A DNA stretch of 64,000 bases from Bacteroidota bacterium (GCA_025963775.1 JAOQAD010000041.1:128751-192750); one strand, 5' to 3'; positions 43,470 through 52,646 are shown, counted from the stretch's first letter. Numbers and translations: made by a program. Notes: generated by a model not told the origin, from the letters alone.

Positions 43470-45896
43470 ATGGTAGTATCTGTCACCGGCGAAAAGGAAA
43501 GAATAGAGGCATTACATGCTTACAATCTCCTGGACACATTGCCTGAAGAGGAACTGGATGCACTCACAAAGTTTGCGTCCTCCATTTGCAATGCTTCCAT
43601 TGCAATGATCACGCTTGTGGATGAGAACCGTTTGTGGTTCAAGTCGAAAGTGGGCGTGGATGTTAATGAAGCTCCACGGAATGCAGGCTTTTGCCTTCAT
43701 GCCATTGAAGCCGGTGAAAAGCTTTTCGAGATCCCGGATACCGCTGCAAATCCTGTATTTGCTGAGAATATCCTTGCGAAGGAAGAGCCTTATATCCGTT
43801 TTTATGCCGGGGTTCCGCTTGTAAGCCCGGATGGATTCAGGCTGGGAACCTTGTGTGTAATGGATGCGAGTCCGGGCGGGCTCAGGGAAGACCAGAAGGA
43901 AACGCTGAAAACGCTTTCGAGGTTTGTGGTGAACCAGTTTGAGCTGAGAAAGAGCAGGGCAGAGCTGGAGATCAACAGGAACCGTTATCACAAAATGGTG
44001 GAAGAGGCAGGCGATATTATTTACACCTGCAATTTTAAAGGAGAATTCACCTATATTAATAAGAGAATAGAAAAGATCACAGGCTTTAAGGTGGAAGAGC
44101 TGCTTACAAAGCATTTTACCAGCCTCATTGTGCCGGAGTGGAAAGAAAAGGTGAACTCGTTTTACGACAGGCAATTCACTGACAGGGTGATGGAAACAGT
44201 GCTGGAATTCCCGGTCCATGTGAAAGGCGGCGGAACAAAATGGGTGGAACAAACAGTGACACTCAACTTTAAGGATGGCAGGCCGGATCATTTCCAGGGG
44301 ATTGTGAGGGATATCAATACGCGGAAGCGGGAGGAAGAAGAACTGGAAAAAATTATGCATGCCAAGGAACAGTTCCTTGCCAACATGAGCCATGAGATCC
44401 GTACGCCACTGAATGGAGTGCTGGGTTTTGCCGACCTGCTGAAAGATACGGGGCTTGATGAAGAGCAGGCCGAATTTGTAAATGCGATCGGGGCAGCCGG
44501 GAAAAACCTGCTGGGGGTGATCAACGATATTCTTGATTATTCGAAGATCGAGGCGGGGATGATGAATTTTGAAAAAGCCCCTTTGAGCATCCGCACCACG
44601 TTCAGCTCGCTTTCCGTTCTTTTTAAAGGGAAGGCAAGGCAGAAAAAAATAAAAATAGATTTCCGGGCGGCTAAAAACATCCCGGAAATGGTACTTGGCG
44701 ATTCTACCCGCCTTACACAGATCATCACCAACCTTGTTGGAAATTCGCTCAAATTCACTCCTTCGGGCAGCATCAGAGTAAGTGCAGAAAGGGTTGGAGA
44801 AACGACTGATATGCTGTCCCTAAGGATTTGTGTAAGCGACACGGGAATAGGAATCCCGAAAGACAAGCACCAGTTCATCTTTGAGCGGTTCAACCAGGCA
44901 TCGGGCGATACCACCCGTAAATACGGTGGCACCGGGCTGGGGCTGAGCATTGTGAAAAGCCTTGTAGAATTGCAGGGTGGCAGCATTGAGGTAAAAAGCG
45001 CTCCCGGCGAAGGATCGGAGTTTATTGTGACCTTGCCGTTCGGAAAGCTCCGGGAAGGGGAAGTGGCGCTTATGGAACCGGATAATTTCAGCGCGGAAAA
45101 AAAACCGAAGCAGGAAATAAAGATCCTGCTGGTGGAAGATAATTACCTGAACCAGCGGCTTGCACTCAAAGTATTGTCAGGCTTTGGCTTTAACACCGAA
45201 CTGGCCGCAAATGGCCATGAAGCGTTGAAAAAATTAAAGCCAGGCAGCCACGATCTTATTTTGATGGACATGCAGATGCCCGGAATGGACGGTTATGAAA
45301 CAACGACCATGATCCGGAAAAAGCTGAAATCGGCGATCCCCATCATTGCCATGACCGCGCATGCCATGGAAGATGAGAAGGTGCGCTGCATAGAGCTGGG
45401 AATGAACGATTATATTTCGAAACCCTTTAAAGCGAGGGACCTGTATGAAAGAATTATGAAGTTGCTGCAGCCTGGTGAAGCGTATGTGCAAAAAGCAAGT
45501 GGAAAAAATATTGTGCTGGAGAGCGATGCAGGAGGGAAGCTGCTTGATCTCTCCTGGCTGATGAGGCTTTCGGGTGGCGACAGAAAATTTGTAAAGGAGG
45601 TGCTGGAAATATTCATTCATGATGCACCCTTGGAGCTGAAAAAGATAGAGGAGGGAATCCGCAGTAAAAATTATCCGCAGATTAGAACATCGGCCCATAC
45701 GATGAAGTCGTCGGTGCGCCTGCTTGGACTGAATGACAAGCTGGGTCCGGTACTCGACGAAATGGAGAGCCTTGCCGGAAGTGAGCGAATGCCAGGGGTG
45801 AAGCGCCTGTATGATACGCTGGATGTGACTGTGAATAAGGCAATTGATGAGGCACGGCACAGGAAAAGAAAACCTGTAAAAACTGTCGGGGTATAA
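43470..45896 (+). CDS. Hybrid histidine kinase GAF-PAS-HisKA-REC-HPt
   Basis: 808 residues. Order of domains: GAF (about 25-165), PAS/PAC (175-290), HisKA with H-box NMSHEIRTPLNGVLGFADLL (about 305), catalytic ATPase with ITNLVGNSLKFTPSG, VSDTGIGIPKDKHQ, and GTGLGLSIVK (about 400-530), receiver with LVEDNYLNQRLA and DLILMDMQMPGMDG (555-675), and a C-terminal HPt with SAHTMKSSVRLLGL (phosphoacceptor His). A complete internal phosphorelay with no membrane segment; a cytoplasmic sensor. The output target is not clear. Confidence 0.9.
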   Translation: MVVSVTGEKERIEALHAYNLLDTLPEEELDALTKFASSICNASIAMITLVDENRLWFKSKVGVDVNEAPRNAGFCLHAIEAGEKLFEIPDTAANPVFAENILAKEEPYIRFYAGVPLVSPDGFRLGTLCVMDASPGGLREDQKETLKTLSRFVVNQFELRKSRAELEINRNRYHKMVEEAGDIIYTCNFKGEFTYINKRIEKITGFKVEELLTKHFTSLIVPEWKEKVNSFYDRQFTDRVMETVLEFPVHVKGGGTKWVEQTVTLNFKDGRPDHFQGIVRDINTRKREEEELEKIMHAKEQFLANMSHEIRTPLNGVLGFADLLKDTGLDEEQAEFVNAIGAAGKNLLGVINDILDYSKIEAGMMNFEKAPLSIRTTFSSLSVLFKGKARQKKIKIDFRAAKNIPEMVLGDSTRLTQIITNLVGNSLKFTPSGSIRVSAERVGETTDMLSLRICVSDTGIGIPKDKHQFIFERFNQASGDTTRKYGGTGLGLSIVKSLVELQGGSIEVKSAPGEGSEFIVTLPFGKLREGEVALMEPDNFSAEKKPKQEIKILLVEDNYLNQRLALKVLSGFGFNTELAANGHEALKKLKPGSHDLILMDMQMPGMDGYETTTMIRKKLKSAIPIIAMTAHAMEDEKVRCIELGMNDYISKPFKARDLYERIMKLLQPGEAYVQKASGKNIVLESDAGGKLLDLSWLMRLSGGDRKFVKEVLEIFIHDAPLELKKIEEGIRSKNYPQIRTSAHTMKSSVRLLGLNDKLGPVLDEMESLAGSERMPGVKRLYDTLDVTVNKAIDEARHRKRKPVKTVGV

Positions 45897-45920
45897 AAAA
45901 AGATAATTTTTTCAAAAATT

Positions 45921-45953
45921 TTTGTTGGAGAATTAAAAATAATCCTACATTTG
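45921..45953 (+). promoter_or_regulatory. Bacteroidota-type promoter upstream of tRNA-Pro
   Basis: TTTG at 45921-45924 and TACATTTG at 45946-45953 with 21 bases between them. Transcription would start near 45960 and read across a tRNA-like remnant into tRNA-Pro. Confidence 0.7.
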
Positions 45954-45991
45954 CAGCCGCTTTAATAAGTTCTTTAAAGTAACAGTAAGGA

Positions 45992-46053
45992 GTAGTGTTT
46001 TGGTTATCGCGTCCCGCTTGTAGCGGGAAGGTTGCAAATTCCGAAGCAGGATA
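45992..46053 (+). pseudogene. Degenerate tRNA-like sequence upstream of tRNA-Pro
   Basis: Contains the D-arm word TTGGTTATCGCG, identical to tRNA-Pro, an anticodon-like hairpin (TCCCG CTTGTAG CGGGA, with TGT at the anticodon position) and a T-arm-like GGTTGCAAATTCCGA. The acceptor stem and T-stem no longer pair. A decayed tRNA copy, likely of tandem-duplication or mobile-element origin. Confidence 0.5.
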
Positions 46054-46133
46054 GATAAGAATAGTTCTTTAAATAATAATTAGGAAAAGATGTTTGGTAT
46101 GCAAACAGAATTCAATTCTTAATAATAACAGTT

Positions 46134-46207
46134 CGGGGCGTAGCGTAGTTGGTTATCGCGCCTGGTTTGGGACCAGGAGGTCGCAAGTTCGAGTCTTGCC
46201 GCCCCGA
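46134..46207 (+). tRNA. tRNA-Pro(TGG), island integration target
   Basis: 74 nt. Acceptor stem CGGGGCG / CGCCCCG, D-loop GTAGTTGGTTATC, anticodon stem-loop CCTGG TTTGGGA CCAGG with TGG at 46168-46170, T-arm GCAAG TTCGAGT CTTGC, discriminator A. CCA not encoded. The integrase gene starts 260 bp downstream, so the 3' part is the probable attachment site of the island; the right-hand copy must lie outside the window. Confidence 0.93.
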
Positions 46208-46233
46208 CTCGAAGCATCTGCTTCAACATCAAG

Positions 46234-46267
46234 AGCCTGTGAAACATAAGTTTTACAGGCTTTTTTG
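46234..46267 (+). terminator. Terminator after tRNA-Pro
   Basis: AGCCTGTGAAA / TTTTACAGGCT stem with six T following. Confidence 0.7.
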
Positions 46268-46308
46268 TTTTTTAGCCTATAAAGCATTACATAATATCTC
46301 AGTTTAAA

Positions 46309-46437
46309 TGTGACCAATTCGGTGACCAAAATCTTATTCTACATTTGGTCACCAAAACGGAAAAACCCAATAAAATAAGGGCTTTCGGTTTTATGGTGTG
46401 TGGTTTTGAAATCTATTCCGGTGACCATTGGTGACCA
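46309..46437. promoter_or_regulatory. Cluster of GTGACC sites before the integrase gene
   Basis: Five copies of (G/T)GTGACCA, one inverted, at 46309-46316, 46321-46328, 46347-46354 (inverted, TGGTCACC), 46420-46427 and 46430-46437. The inverted copy overlaps a TACATTTG -7 box (46340-46347). Such repeats between an attachment site and an integrase gene are typical binding sites for the integrase or its excision factor; here that is inference. Confidence 0.55.
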
Positions 46438-46468
46438 AATAGTATTCACGCACTTAAACCTAAAACAC

Positions 46469-47725
46469 ATGAGAACGAACAATTCCTTTGGCTTGATCTT
46501 TTACCCACGCACCGCACGTTTAGCCAACGGCAACGCCCCATTAGTAGTACGAGTTACCGTAAATTCCGTTAGAAAGGATATTTCTTTAAAATATCGTGTT
46601 CCGGTAGATAAATGGAACACCGCAAAAGAAATAGTCACCGGTAATGATCCGGAAACCAAATCCCTCAATAATTACATTTCAGAAGTTCGCACAGAGCTTA
46701 ATAATTGCTACCGGTTATTGCAAATCGATAAAAAGCTGATTACAGCTGATACCATAAAAGCAAAATTCTTAGGTACGGATGAAGAACAAATGACTTTATT
46801 AAAAGTAATTGAATACCATAATGGTACAATGAAGGAAACTCTTGCATGGGGAACAGCCAAGAATTATTATACTACCGAAAAGTACGTAATCGCATTTTTG
46901 AAAGAAGTTCTAAAAACTTCCAATGTATTTCTGAATCAGCTTAATTACAAATTCCTGAAAGATTTTGAAATGTTCCTGCGTACCCACGTTCCGGGAGAGA
47001 ATCAAAAGCCTTGCGGAAACAATACTGTAATGAAACATATCGAGCGCTTCCGCAAGATCACATCCATGGCCGTGCGTAACGATTGGTTAAAACAAGATCC
47101 ATTTTTAAAATTCAAGTCACATTTTATTAAAAAAGACCGTGGTTTCCTGAATGAACAGGAACTTTCAATAATTGAGAATAGACAAATTGATATTGCCCGC
47201 ATTGAAGTAGTACGGGATATGTTTATTTTCAGCTGTTACACAGGATTGACATACATGGATGCGTACAATTTAAAACCGGAAAATATTCACATCGGCATTG
47301 ATGGCAAAAAATGGATCACTATCCAACGTCAGAAAACCGGTGTGCAGGCAAATATTCCTTTATTACCGAAGGCATTAGAAATTTTACAGAAATATGAAGA
47401 TCATCCACGTTCAAAATCTAAAGGCACCTTATTGCCGCTAATCTCTAACCAGCCTTTTAATTTCTTTCTGAAAGAGATTGCTGTAATCTGCGGAATAAAA
47501 AAGAACCTTACGCACCATTTAGCTCGTCACACTTTTGCAACAACAGTTTGTTTGTTGAATGGCATTTCAATGGAAGCCACCAGCGGGATGATGGGACACG
47601 CAAATATGAGAACGACACAAATCTATGGTAAGATCTTGCCGCAGCGCATCAGCAATGAAATGGATACGCTTGCAAGTAAGCTTGAAGCAAAAAGCAAAGT
47701 AATTAATTTAAAAACAGGGAGTTAA
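46469..47725 (+). CDS. Tyrosine recombinase / integrase of the genomic island
   Basis: 418 residues from ATG 46469 (MRTNNSFGLIFYPRTARLAN). Arm-type DNA-binding N-terminus, SAM-like core-binding domain, and catalytic domain with Lys in IQRQKTGVQANIPLLPKA, the HLARHTFATT box (His-x-x-Arg), GHANMRTT, and the nucleophile Tyr in TQIYGKI. The first catalytic Arg is replaced by Thr (CYTGLTYMDAYNL), as in several Bacteroidota elements such as IntDOT, where Arg I is absent. It drives integration at tRNA-Pro next door. Confidence 0.92.
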   Translation: MRTNNSFGLIFYPRTARLANGNAPLVVRVTVNSVRKDISLKYRVPVDKWNTAKEIVTGNDPETKSLNNYISEVRTELNNCYRLLQIDKKLITADTIKAKFLGTDEEQMTLLKVIEYHNGTMKETLAWGTAKNYYTTEKYVIAFLKEVLKTSNVFLNQLNYKFLKDFEMFLRTHVPGENQKPCGNNTVMKHIERFRKITSMAVRNDWLKQDPFLKFKSHFIKKDRGFLNEQELSIIENRQIDIARIEVVRDMFIFSCYTGLTYMDAYNLKPENIHIGIDGKKWITIQRQKTGVQANIPLLPKALEILQKYEDHPRSKSKGTLLPLISNQPFNFFLKEIAVICGIKKNLTHHLARHTFATTVCLLNGISMEATSGMMGHANMRTTQIYGKILPQRISNEMDTLASKLEAKSKVINLKTGS

Positions 47726-47767
47726 ATATATTCATTAGCGCCATTATATTTTATCGATAGTCGTTTC

Positions 47768-47802
47768 AAAAAACAGGAAGCAAAATCGCTTCCTGTTTTT
47801 TT
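47768..47802 (+). terminator. Terminator after the integrase gene
   Basis: AACAGGAAGC / GCTTCCTGTT stem, loop AAAATC, then a T-run. Confidence 0.8.
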
Positions 47803-47831
47803 ATTTTGCAAAAGAACCAATCTTTTATAAA

Positions 47832-48056
47832 ATGAAACCTTTCGATGCTTTTTTAGAGCGGCCTGATGTCAAGGAATGCCTCAGCAAAACTCCTTCAGAT
47901 GCCGATAATTTAAGAAACCTTACTCCCTTACAACAGTTGACAATAGTTCTTACCTTCGATATTGTTAAAATGTCGATACAATCGTTTGAAATGCAGAAAG
48001 CTGCAAGGGCTTTTAATGAAGAACTAAGAAAACACTATCCTGAAATCAAAAAATAA
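47832..48056 (+). CDS. Small hypothetical protein of the island
   Basis: 74 residues, helical, no known motif (MKPFDAFLERPDVKECLSKT, LTPLQQLTIVLTFDIVKMSI). ATG at 47832 with a good upstream spacing from the integrase terminator. It may be an accessory of integration or regulation; nothing more can be said. Confidence 0.45.
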   Translation: MKPFDAFLERPDVKECLSKTPSDADNLRNLTPLQQLTIVLTFDIVKMSIQSFEMQKAARAFNEELRKHYPEIKK

Positions 48057-48215
48057 ATCATTTCATGCTTTTACGAATTAATACCTATAAGTAGGTATTT
48101 GATATTCATCTGTAACTTTTACCTCATTCGTGCGTCTCCATATCACAACAGTCGAATAAACTGTTTAAAAACATTGCACGTATTTAATAAACATGAAAGT
48201 TGATTAAATAAACCC

Positions 48216-48247
48216 GAAAGCCCGCTACTACCTCCGCGGGCTTTCAT
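48216..48247. terminator. Hairpin terminator before rteC
   Basis: GAAAGCCCGC / GCGGGCTTTC stem with a 10-base loop; only a short T-stretch follows, so moderate strength. Confidence 0.6.
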
Positions 48248-48275
48248 TTAAAAAGCTACAGGCACGAGTGATTTT

Positions 48276-49106
48276 ATGGAAAATCTGTTTACAGTCTTAA
48301 ACAAAAGACTTAATGCTATTTGTATTGAAGAAGGCAACATCCTTAAAAGAGAAAAGAAATCGATAGAGTTATGCATCACCATCTTAACGGAACTAAAGGC
48401 CCGCGTTATAAAAAAAGGTTTTGCTTCCAAAGAAGAGGAGATTGATTTCTTTAAGAACATCAAACCCGGTTTTGAATCACAGTTAAAATATCATGCAGCA
48501 CTTTTCGAACTCGAAAGGCTTAAGCCACATGGCAGCATTGCTGCAAAGCGTAGCTACTTTGAAAAGAAGCTGAAAGAGATTCATAACAAGGTGCAAACCG
48601 ACCTTGAATTTTACACCTACTATAAGACCGGCAGCATGCACTTCGATGATCTGTTTTTTACACGCTGCCTGAGTAATTTTCAGCTTGCTATCCAACATAG
48701 TGTGTTCGATGTAGATATGAATTTCCGTACAAGCCACGATAATAAAGTAGCTGAGATCCTTGCAAACGAACAATTGATCAAATATATTGAAACTGAATTG
48801 GATAAATTAGAAACAATTCCGCCTGCAGAAGTTAAGTCGGTTCAAAATTCCAAGCAACAATTAAAATGGACAGATAGCAAAGTTGCGCTAATAGAACTCA
48901 TCTACGCGCTCCATTCCAGCGGGAGCCTTAATAAAGGCGTGCTTGATCTCAAAGAACTTGTATTAGCCTTATCGCTTTTATTAAACGTGGAGCTGGGAGA
49001 TTTTTATCGTACCTGGGCGGAAATTAAAATCAGGAAAGAGCCGACCCGTTATTTAGATTCGCTCAAAGTAAATTTGGAGAACAGGATCATGGTTGACATG
49101 CAATAA
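48276..49106 (+). CDS. RteC family regulator
   Basis: 276 residues matching the RteC family of Bacteroidota conjugative elements (ELKARVIKKGFASKEEEIDFFK, KRSYFEKKLKEIHNKVQTDL, FYRTWAEIKIRKEPTRYLDS). In CTnDOT, RteC activates the excision operon in response to a two-component system (RteA/RteB). Here no RteA/RteB homologue is adjacent. It is followed by a HTH gene and replication-like genes, as in similar islands. Confidence 0.85.
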   Translation: MENLFTVLNKRLNAICIEEGNILKREKKSIELCITILTELKARVIKKGFASKEEEIDFFKNIKPGFESQLKYHAALFELERLKPHGSIAAKRSYFEKKLKEIHNKVQTDLEFYTYYKTGSMHFDDLFFTRCLSNFQLAIQHSVFDVDMNFRTSHDNKVAEILANEQLIKYIETELDKLETIPPAEVKSVQNSKQQLKWTDSKVALIELIYALHSSGSLNKGVLDLKELVLALSLLLNVELGDFYRTWAEIKIRKEPTRYLDSLKVNLENRIMVDMQ

Positions 49107-49446
49107 ATTCACTTTTTTACAATTTTATTACCGTGTTAACTCCGCTTGTTTTAATTACACTTTTGGTAAATTTCAATTAATTTTATTCATTGTTATACTT
49201 CTAAGACCGAAACGCCTGACCTTACACAAGTCAGGCGTTTCGGTTTTTCTAGCCGGTTCATAGCATAAAGCGATCTTTTCCTTTTATACAAACACCCCAG
49301 TTGAACCCAACTCGGGACTATGCAAAAACACCGTCAAACACCTTCGTTTGTCATATTTCTTAACTCCTTTCTCATTCGGTTTGCATACTGAATAAACCGT
49401 TTTTCACCACCGCATCTTTGTCCCATAATCAAAAACAAAATAAATT
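49107..49446. other. Non-coding gap with terminator and conserved element X
   Basis: No gene seen. It holds the rteC terminator (49207-49248) and, at 49343-49377, an element of the form TTCGTTTGTCATATTT then CTCCTTxCTCA. The same element occurs in a non-coding stretch at 62483-62519. A CATCTTTG -7-like box lies about 25 bp before the next gene. Confidence 0.5.
49207..49248 (+). terminator. Terminator after rteC
   Basis: Perfect 14-bp stem CCGAAACGCCTGAC / GTCAGGCGTTTCGG, 9-nt loop, then five T. Confidence 0.88.
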
Positions 49447-49740
49447 ATGGCAGTAGAACTGATCACCAAAGAAGACCTTCAACTCTTCAAGCAAGACATG
49501 CTGAATGAGATCAAGGCAATCCTGAAACCAAAACTTGGGCAGGCACAAAAAGAATGGATGAAATCTTATGAAGTCCGGAAAATGTTAGGAATCTCTCCCG
49601 GCACACTCCAACAAATGCGAATCAACGGCACATTAGAATTTACCCAGCTCGGAGGCTTGATGTATTACAAGTACGAAGACATTATCAAGCTAATGGAAAA
49701 GAACAAATACAAAAATCCATTTACCGCACGGGAGAAATGA
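49447..49740 (+). CDS. HTH protein, excisionase-like (copy 1)
   Basis: 97 residues. N-terminal coiled stretch (KEDLQLFKQDMLNEIKAI), then a MerR/excisionase-type winged helix-turn-helix: WMKSYEVRKMLGISPGTLQQ, MRINGTLEF, GGLMYYKYEDIIKLM. Found in many Bacteroidota mobile elements before replication genes. It overlaps the next gene by 4 bp (ATGA). A paralogue is at 59635. Confidence 0.8.
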   Translation: MAVELITKEDLQLFKQDMLNEIKAILKPKLGQAQKEWMKSYEVRKMLGISPGTLQQMRINGTLEFTQLGGLMYYKYEDIIKLMEKNKYKNPFTAREK

Positions 49741-50510
49741 ATTACATCCGCCATTTAAACAAAGCTTTTGAAAAGATCTGTGAGGACGAGCGCCTCACAC
49801 CTTTTCATATCAGTTTATACTTTAGTTTGTTCCAGTACTGGAACATGGCGCGATTCCGCTCTCCCATTTCTATCAGCCGGTATGAGCTTATGCGGGCATC
49901 AAAAATAGGCTCTGTCAATACATACATCCGCTGTATAAAACAGCTGGATGAATGGCAATACATCAAGTACAAACCATCTTATAATCCACAAAAAGGATCA
50001 TTGGTTTACCTGTACACATTTAATACAAGTGATGATAATAGTACAACTACGGGCAGCGGTAATGCTGTCCGTAATGCTATTAATAATGCAAATAAAATGC
50101 AACTGAGCCCTTCTATAAACACTACAAACATATTAAATGAAGAAAACACTTTAAACACCGGAGCGCCAGCAAAAAATAATAATTCAAAAGATTCTCTTTC
50201 AAAAATTGCTGTAAATAGTAAAAAAGAAAAAAGTTCCGGCAAAAAAGAAAAGGCTGTCAGTATTCAAATACAAAGACCCACCGCCCTGCAAGTCAAGGAG
50301 CATTTTATTGAAAACCAATGGCAGGCGGTTGAAGCGGAAAAATTCTTTAATCACTACGAAAGTAATGGTTGGCTGATCGGTGGACGTAGCCCGATGAAAA
50401 ATTGGAAAGCGGCCTCCCGGAATTGGATCTTAAACAGTAAAAAATTTAACAATACAAAAACGCCAAACACTCATGTCACAACAGAAAAAAACTACAACGA
50501 ACCCCTCTGA
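49737..50510 (+). CDS. Replication-initiation-like protein (copy 1)
   Basis: 257 residues. N-terminal winged-helix region (LTPFHISLYFSLFQYWNMAR, SRYELMRASKIGSVNTYIRC, YIKYKPSYNPQKGSLVYLYT) followed by a Ser/Lys-rich linker and a C-terminal DnaD-like or phage replisome segment (VKEHFIENQWQAVEAEKFFN ... GWLIGGRSPMKNWKAASRNW). The domain layout resembles phage replication helper proteins. Overlaps the DnaC-like gene by 38 bp. The short gene at 59943 matches only the N-terminal part. Confidence 0.65.
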   Translation: MNYIRHLNKAFEKICEDERLTPFHISLYFSLFQYWNMARFRSPISISRYELMRASKIGSVNTYIRCIKQLDEWQYIKYKPSYNPQKGSLVYLYTFNTSDDNSTTTGSGNAVRNAINNANKMQLSPSINTTNILNEENTLNTGAPAKNNNSKDSLSKIAVNSKKEKSSGKKEKAVSIQIQRPTALQVKEHFIENQWQAVEAEKFFNHYESNGWLIGGRSPMKNWKAASRNWILNSKKFNNTKTPNTHVTTEKNYNEPL

Positions 50511-51144
50511 AAAAACAATCAAAATACAAAGCAAGCACAATTATGAAAACGCCTTGCTGTGGCTCGAAAAATGGGGCAAAAAGCAATACGGGGAAAAATT
50601 CAGGATTCAACCCGAAGACAAAGAAACTCATTTGAAACTCCTGTGTTACTTCCTGAAGGATGAAGCGGTTGCCAAACAACTAAACATTAACCTGGAGAAA
50701 GGCATTTTGCTTTGCGGCCCGATAGGTGCTGGTAAAACCAGCATAATGAACCTCATGCGCTTATTCGAACCGGCACAGGACAGATTTATAATGAAATCCT
50801 GCAGGGACGTTAGCTTCGAATTTATAAAAGAGGGATTTGACATTATCCACCGGTACACTCATAAAAGCTTTCATCCACAAAGACACACCCCTAAAAACTA
50901 CTGTTTTGACGATCTTGGAACAGAGAATTCCCTTAAATACTATGGCAATGAGACCAATGTGCTTATGGAAATCTTGCTTTCTCGATATGATCTTTTTGTT
51001 TCTCGCAAGCTCATAACCCACCTTACCACCAATTTGTCCGCTCCGGAGATTGAAGAAATTTACGGTAACCGGCTGAGAAGCAGGATGCGAGAGATGTTCA
51101 ACCTAATTTCATTCAATATAAATGTCCCGGATAAGCGAATTTGA
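50473..51144 (+). CDS. DnaC-like ATPase (helicase loader)
   Basis: 223 residues. AAA+ core with Walker A in LLCGPIGAGKTSIMNLMRLF, Walker B in NYCFDDLGTENSLKYYG, and a sensor-like arginine segment near GNRLRSRMREMFNLISF. Homologous to DnaC/IstB-type loaders of phage and plasmid replication. It follows the replication-like protein and probably acts with it, or helps element maintenance after excision. Confidence 0.8.
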   Translation: MSQQKKTTTNPSEKTIKIQSKHNYENALLWLEKWGKKQYGEKFRIQPEDKETHLKLLCYFLKDEAVAKQLNINLEKGILLCGPIGAGKTSIMNLMRLFEPAQDRFIMKSCRDVSFEFIKEGFDIIHRYTHKSFHPQRHTPKNYCFDDLGTENSLKYYGNETNVLMEILLSRYDLFVSRKLITHLTTNLSAPEIEEIYGNRLRSRMREMFNLISFNINVPDKRI

Positions 51145-51147
51145 CAA

Positions 51148-51181
51148 AAAATGTCACAGAGAGGCAAAAGTGTCCATTGAA
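51148..51181. repeat. Direct repeat Y, left copy
   Basis: 34 bp: AAAATGTCAC, then 8 variable bases, then AAAAGTGTCCATTGAA. Repeated in the same orientation at 62941-62974, with only the 8 middle bases diverging (29 of 34 bases match). It starts 4 bp after the DnaC-like stop codon and is 145 bp before dndC. Confidence 0.85.
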
Positions 51182-51241
51182 TAATGGAATATTTAGCCGA
51201 AATTTACGCGTGAATGCATTATACAGTAAAATAGTACTTTT

Positions 51242-51249
51242 TATATTTG
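51242..51249 (+). promoter_or_regulatory. Putative -7 box of the dndC promoter
   Basis: TATATTTG fits the TAnnTTTG box, 77 bp before dndC. A second weaker TAAAATTTTG is at 51300-51309. A clear -33 box is not obvious. Confidence 0.4.
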
Positions 51250-51325
51250 TTGTTTCATATTAAAAATATCAGAAAAGTCATTTAAAAGTATTGACTTCGT
51301 TAAAATTTTGTAATTTTTCACTCTT

Positions 51326-52645
51326 ATGAATATAGATTTTGAATACATTGAATCCGAAATAATTGATCAATATTTACATGATGATAACCCACGCCCATGG
51401 ATAATTGGATTTAGCGGAGGGAAGGATTCAACATTACTTTTACAGTTAGTATGGAATGCATTATCAAAGATTAAAGAAGTTTCCTGGTCACGTGACATTT
51501 ATGTAGTATGTAATGATACCTTGGTTGAAAATCCTAGAATCGTTGATTTTATAGAAAGAACACTGAAAAGTGTTGAAAAAGCAGCAATCCGGCAGGATAT
51601 GCCTGTTCATGTTATAAGAACCCGGCCAAGACTAGAAGATACATTTTGGCTAAATCTTATAGGGAAAGGTTATCCCGCACCTAGTAATATGTTTAGATGG
51701 TGTACCGAACGATTAAAAATAAACCCCACAACTCGATTTATCACCGAAAAAATCAGTGAAAAAGGTGAAGCAATAATATTGCTGGGCACAAGATCTGATG
51801 AGAGTGCAACAAGAGCAAGGTCAATTAAAAAACATGCGATACATGGACAACGGCTAAGAAAGCATATGCTACCGAATGCATTTGTCTATGCACCTATTAA
51901 AGATATCAGCACCAATGAATTGTGGCAATATCTGATGCAGGTTTCTCCTCCATGGGGAGGTAATCACAATGAATTGGTTACATTGTATCGGAATGCTAAC
52001 AGTGGGGACTGTCCTTTGGTTATAGACGAAACAACCCCCTCATGTGGTAGCAGTCGCTTTGGTTGCTGGGTGTGTACGGTTGTTAGTAAAGATAAATCCA
52101 TGGATGCCCTCATTGAAAATGGCGAGGCGTGGATGGAACCACTTGCAGAAATACGGGACTATCTTGTAGAAGCAAGAGATAACAAAGAAGAATATCGTGA
52201 AAAAGTTGGGAGAGGAAACCGTCAGTTGCCAGAAGGTCAATATGGACCTTATAAAGCAAGTATAAGATCACACATTTTAGAAAAAGTCTTAACTGCACAA
52301 GAAGAAATAAACAAAACTGAAGCAGGCACTCAATTAATTTCAAATCAAGAGTTAATCGCAATACAGGTTCAATGGTATCGTGATGGAATATTTTCTCACA
52401 AAGTATCTGACATTTACAACAAGATTTATAATAAAGATTTCAAAATGGGTAAACACGATGAAAAATTCAAGAAAGAAGAAGAACTTCTTTCTAAAGTTTG
52501 TAATGAATCTACCGAACAGGTCGAATTAATACAAAGAATGCTTGCTGTCCAAAAAGCAAAGACATTGATGCTGCGAAAACGAGGATTACAAAATGAATTA
52601 GAAAACGTTTTGGATCAATATTTAATCGAAAAGGATAAAAAATAG
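51326..52645 (+). CDS. dndC: DNA phosphorothioation protein DndC
   Basis: 439 residues. PAPS-reductase/ATP-pyrophosphatase-like fold with PP-loop WIIGFSGGKDSTLLLQL. Four cysteines are placed for a 4Fe-4S cluster: one in MFRWCTERLKI and three in CGSSRFGCWVCTVVSKDK. This is the sulfur-transfer enzyme of the Dnd system, which puts sulfur in place of a non-bridging oxygen in the DNA backbone. Its cluster is built by the cysteine desulfurase DndA, here encoded at the other end of the locus on the minus strand. First gene of the operon. Confidence 0.93.
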   Translation: MNIDFEYIESEIIDQYLHDDNPRPWIIGFSGGKDSTLLLQLVWNALSKIKEVSWSRDIYVVCNDTLVENPRIVDFIERTLKSVEKAAIRQDMPVHVIRTRPRLEDTFWLNLIGKGYPAPSNMFRWCTERLKINPTTRFITEKISEKGEAIILLGTRSDESATRARSIKKHAIHGQRLRKHMLPNAFVYAPIKDISTNELWQYLMQVSPPWGGNHNELVTLYRNANSGDCPLVIDETTPSCGSSRFGCWVCTVVSKDKSMDALIENGEAWMEPLAEIRDYLVEARDNKEEYREKVGRGNRQLPEGQYGPYKASIRSHILEKVLTAQEEINKTEAGTQLISNQELIAIQVQWYRDGIFSHKVSDIYNKIYNKDFKMGKHDEKFKKEEELLSKVCNESTEQVELIQRMLAVQKAKTLMLRKRGLQNELENVLDQYLIEKDKK

Positions 52646-52646
52646 T

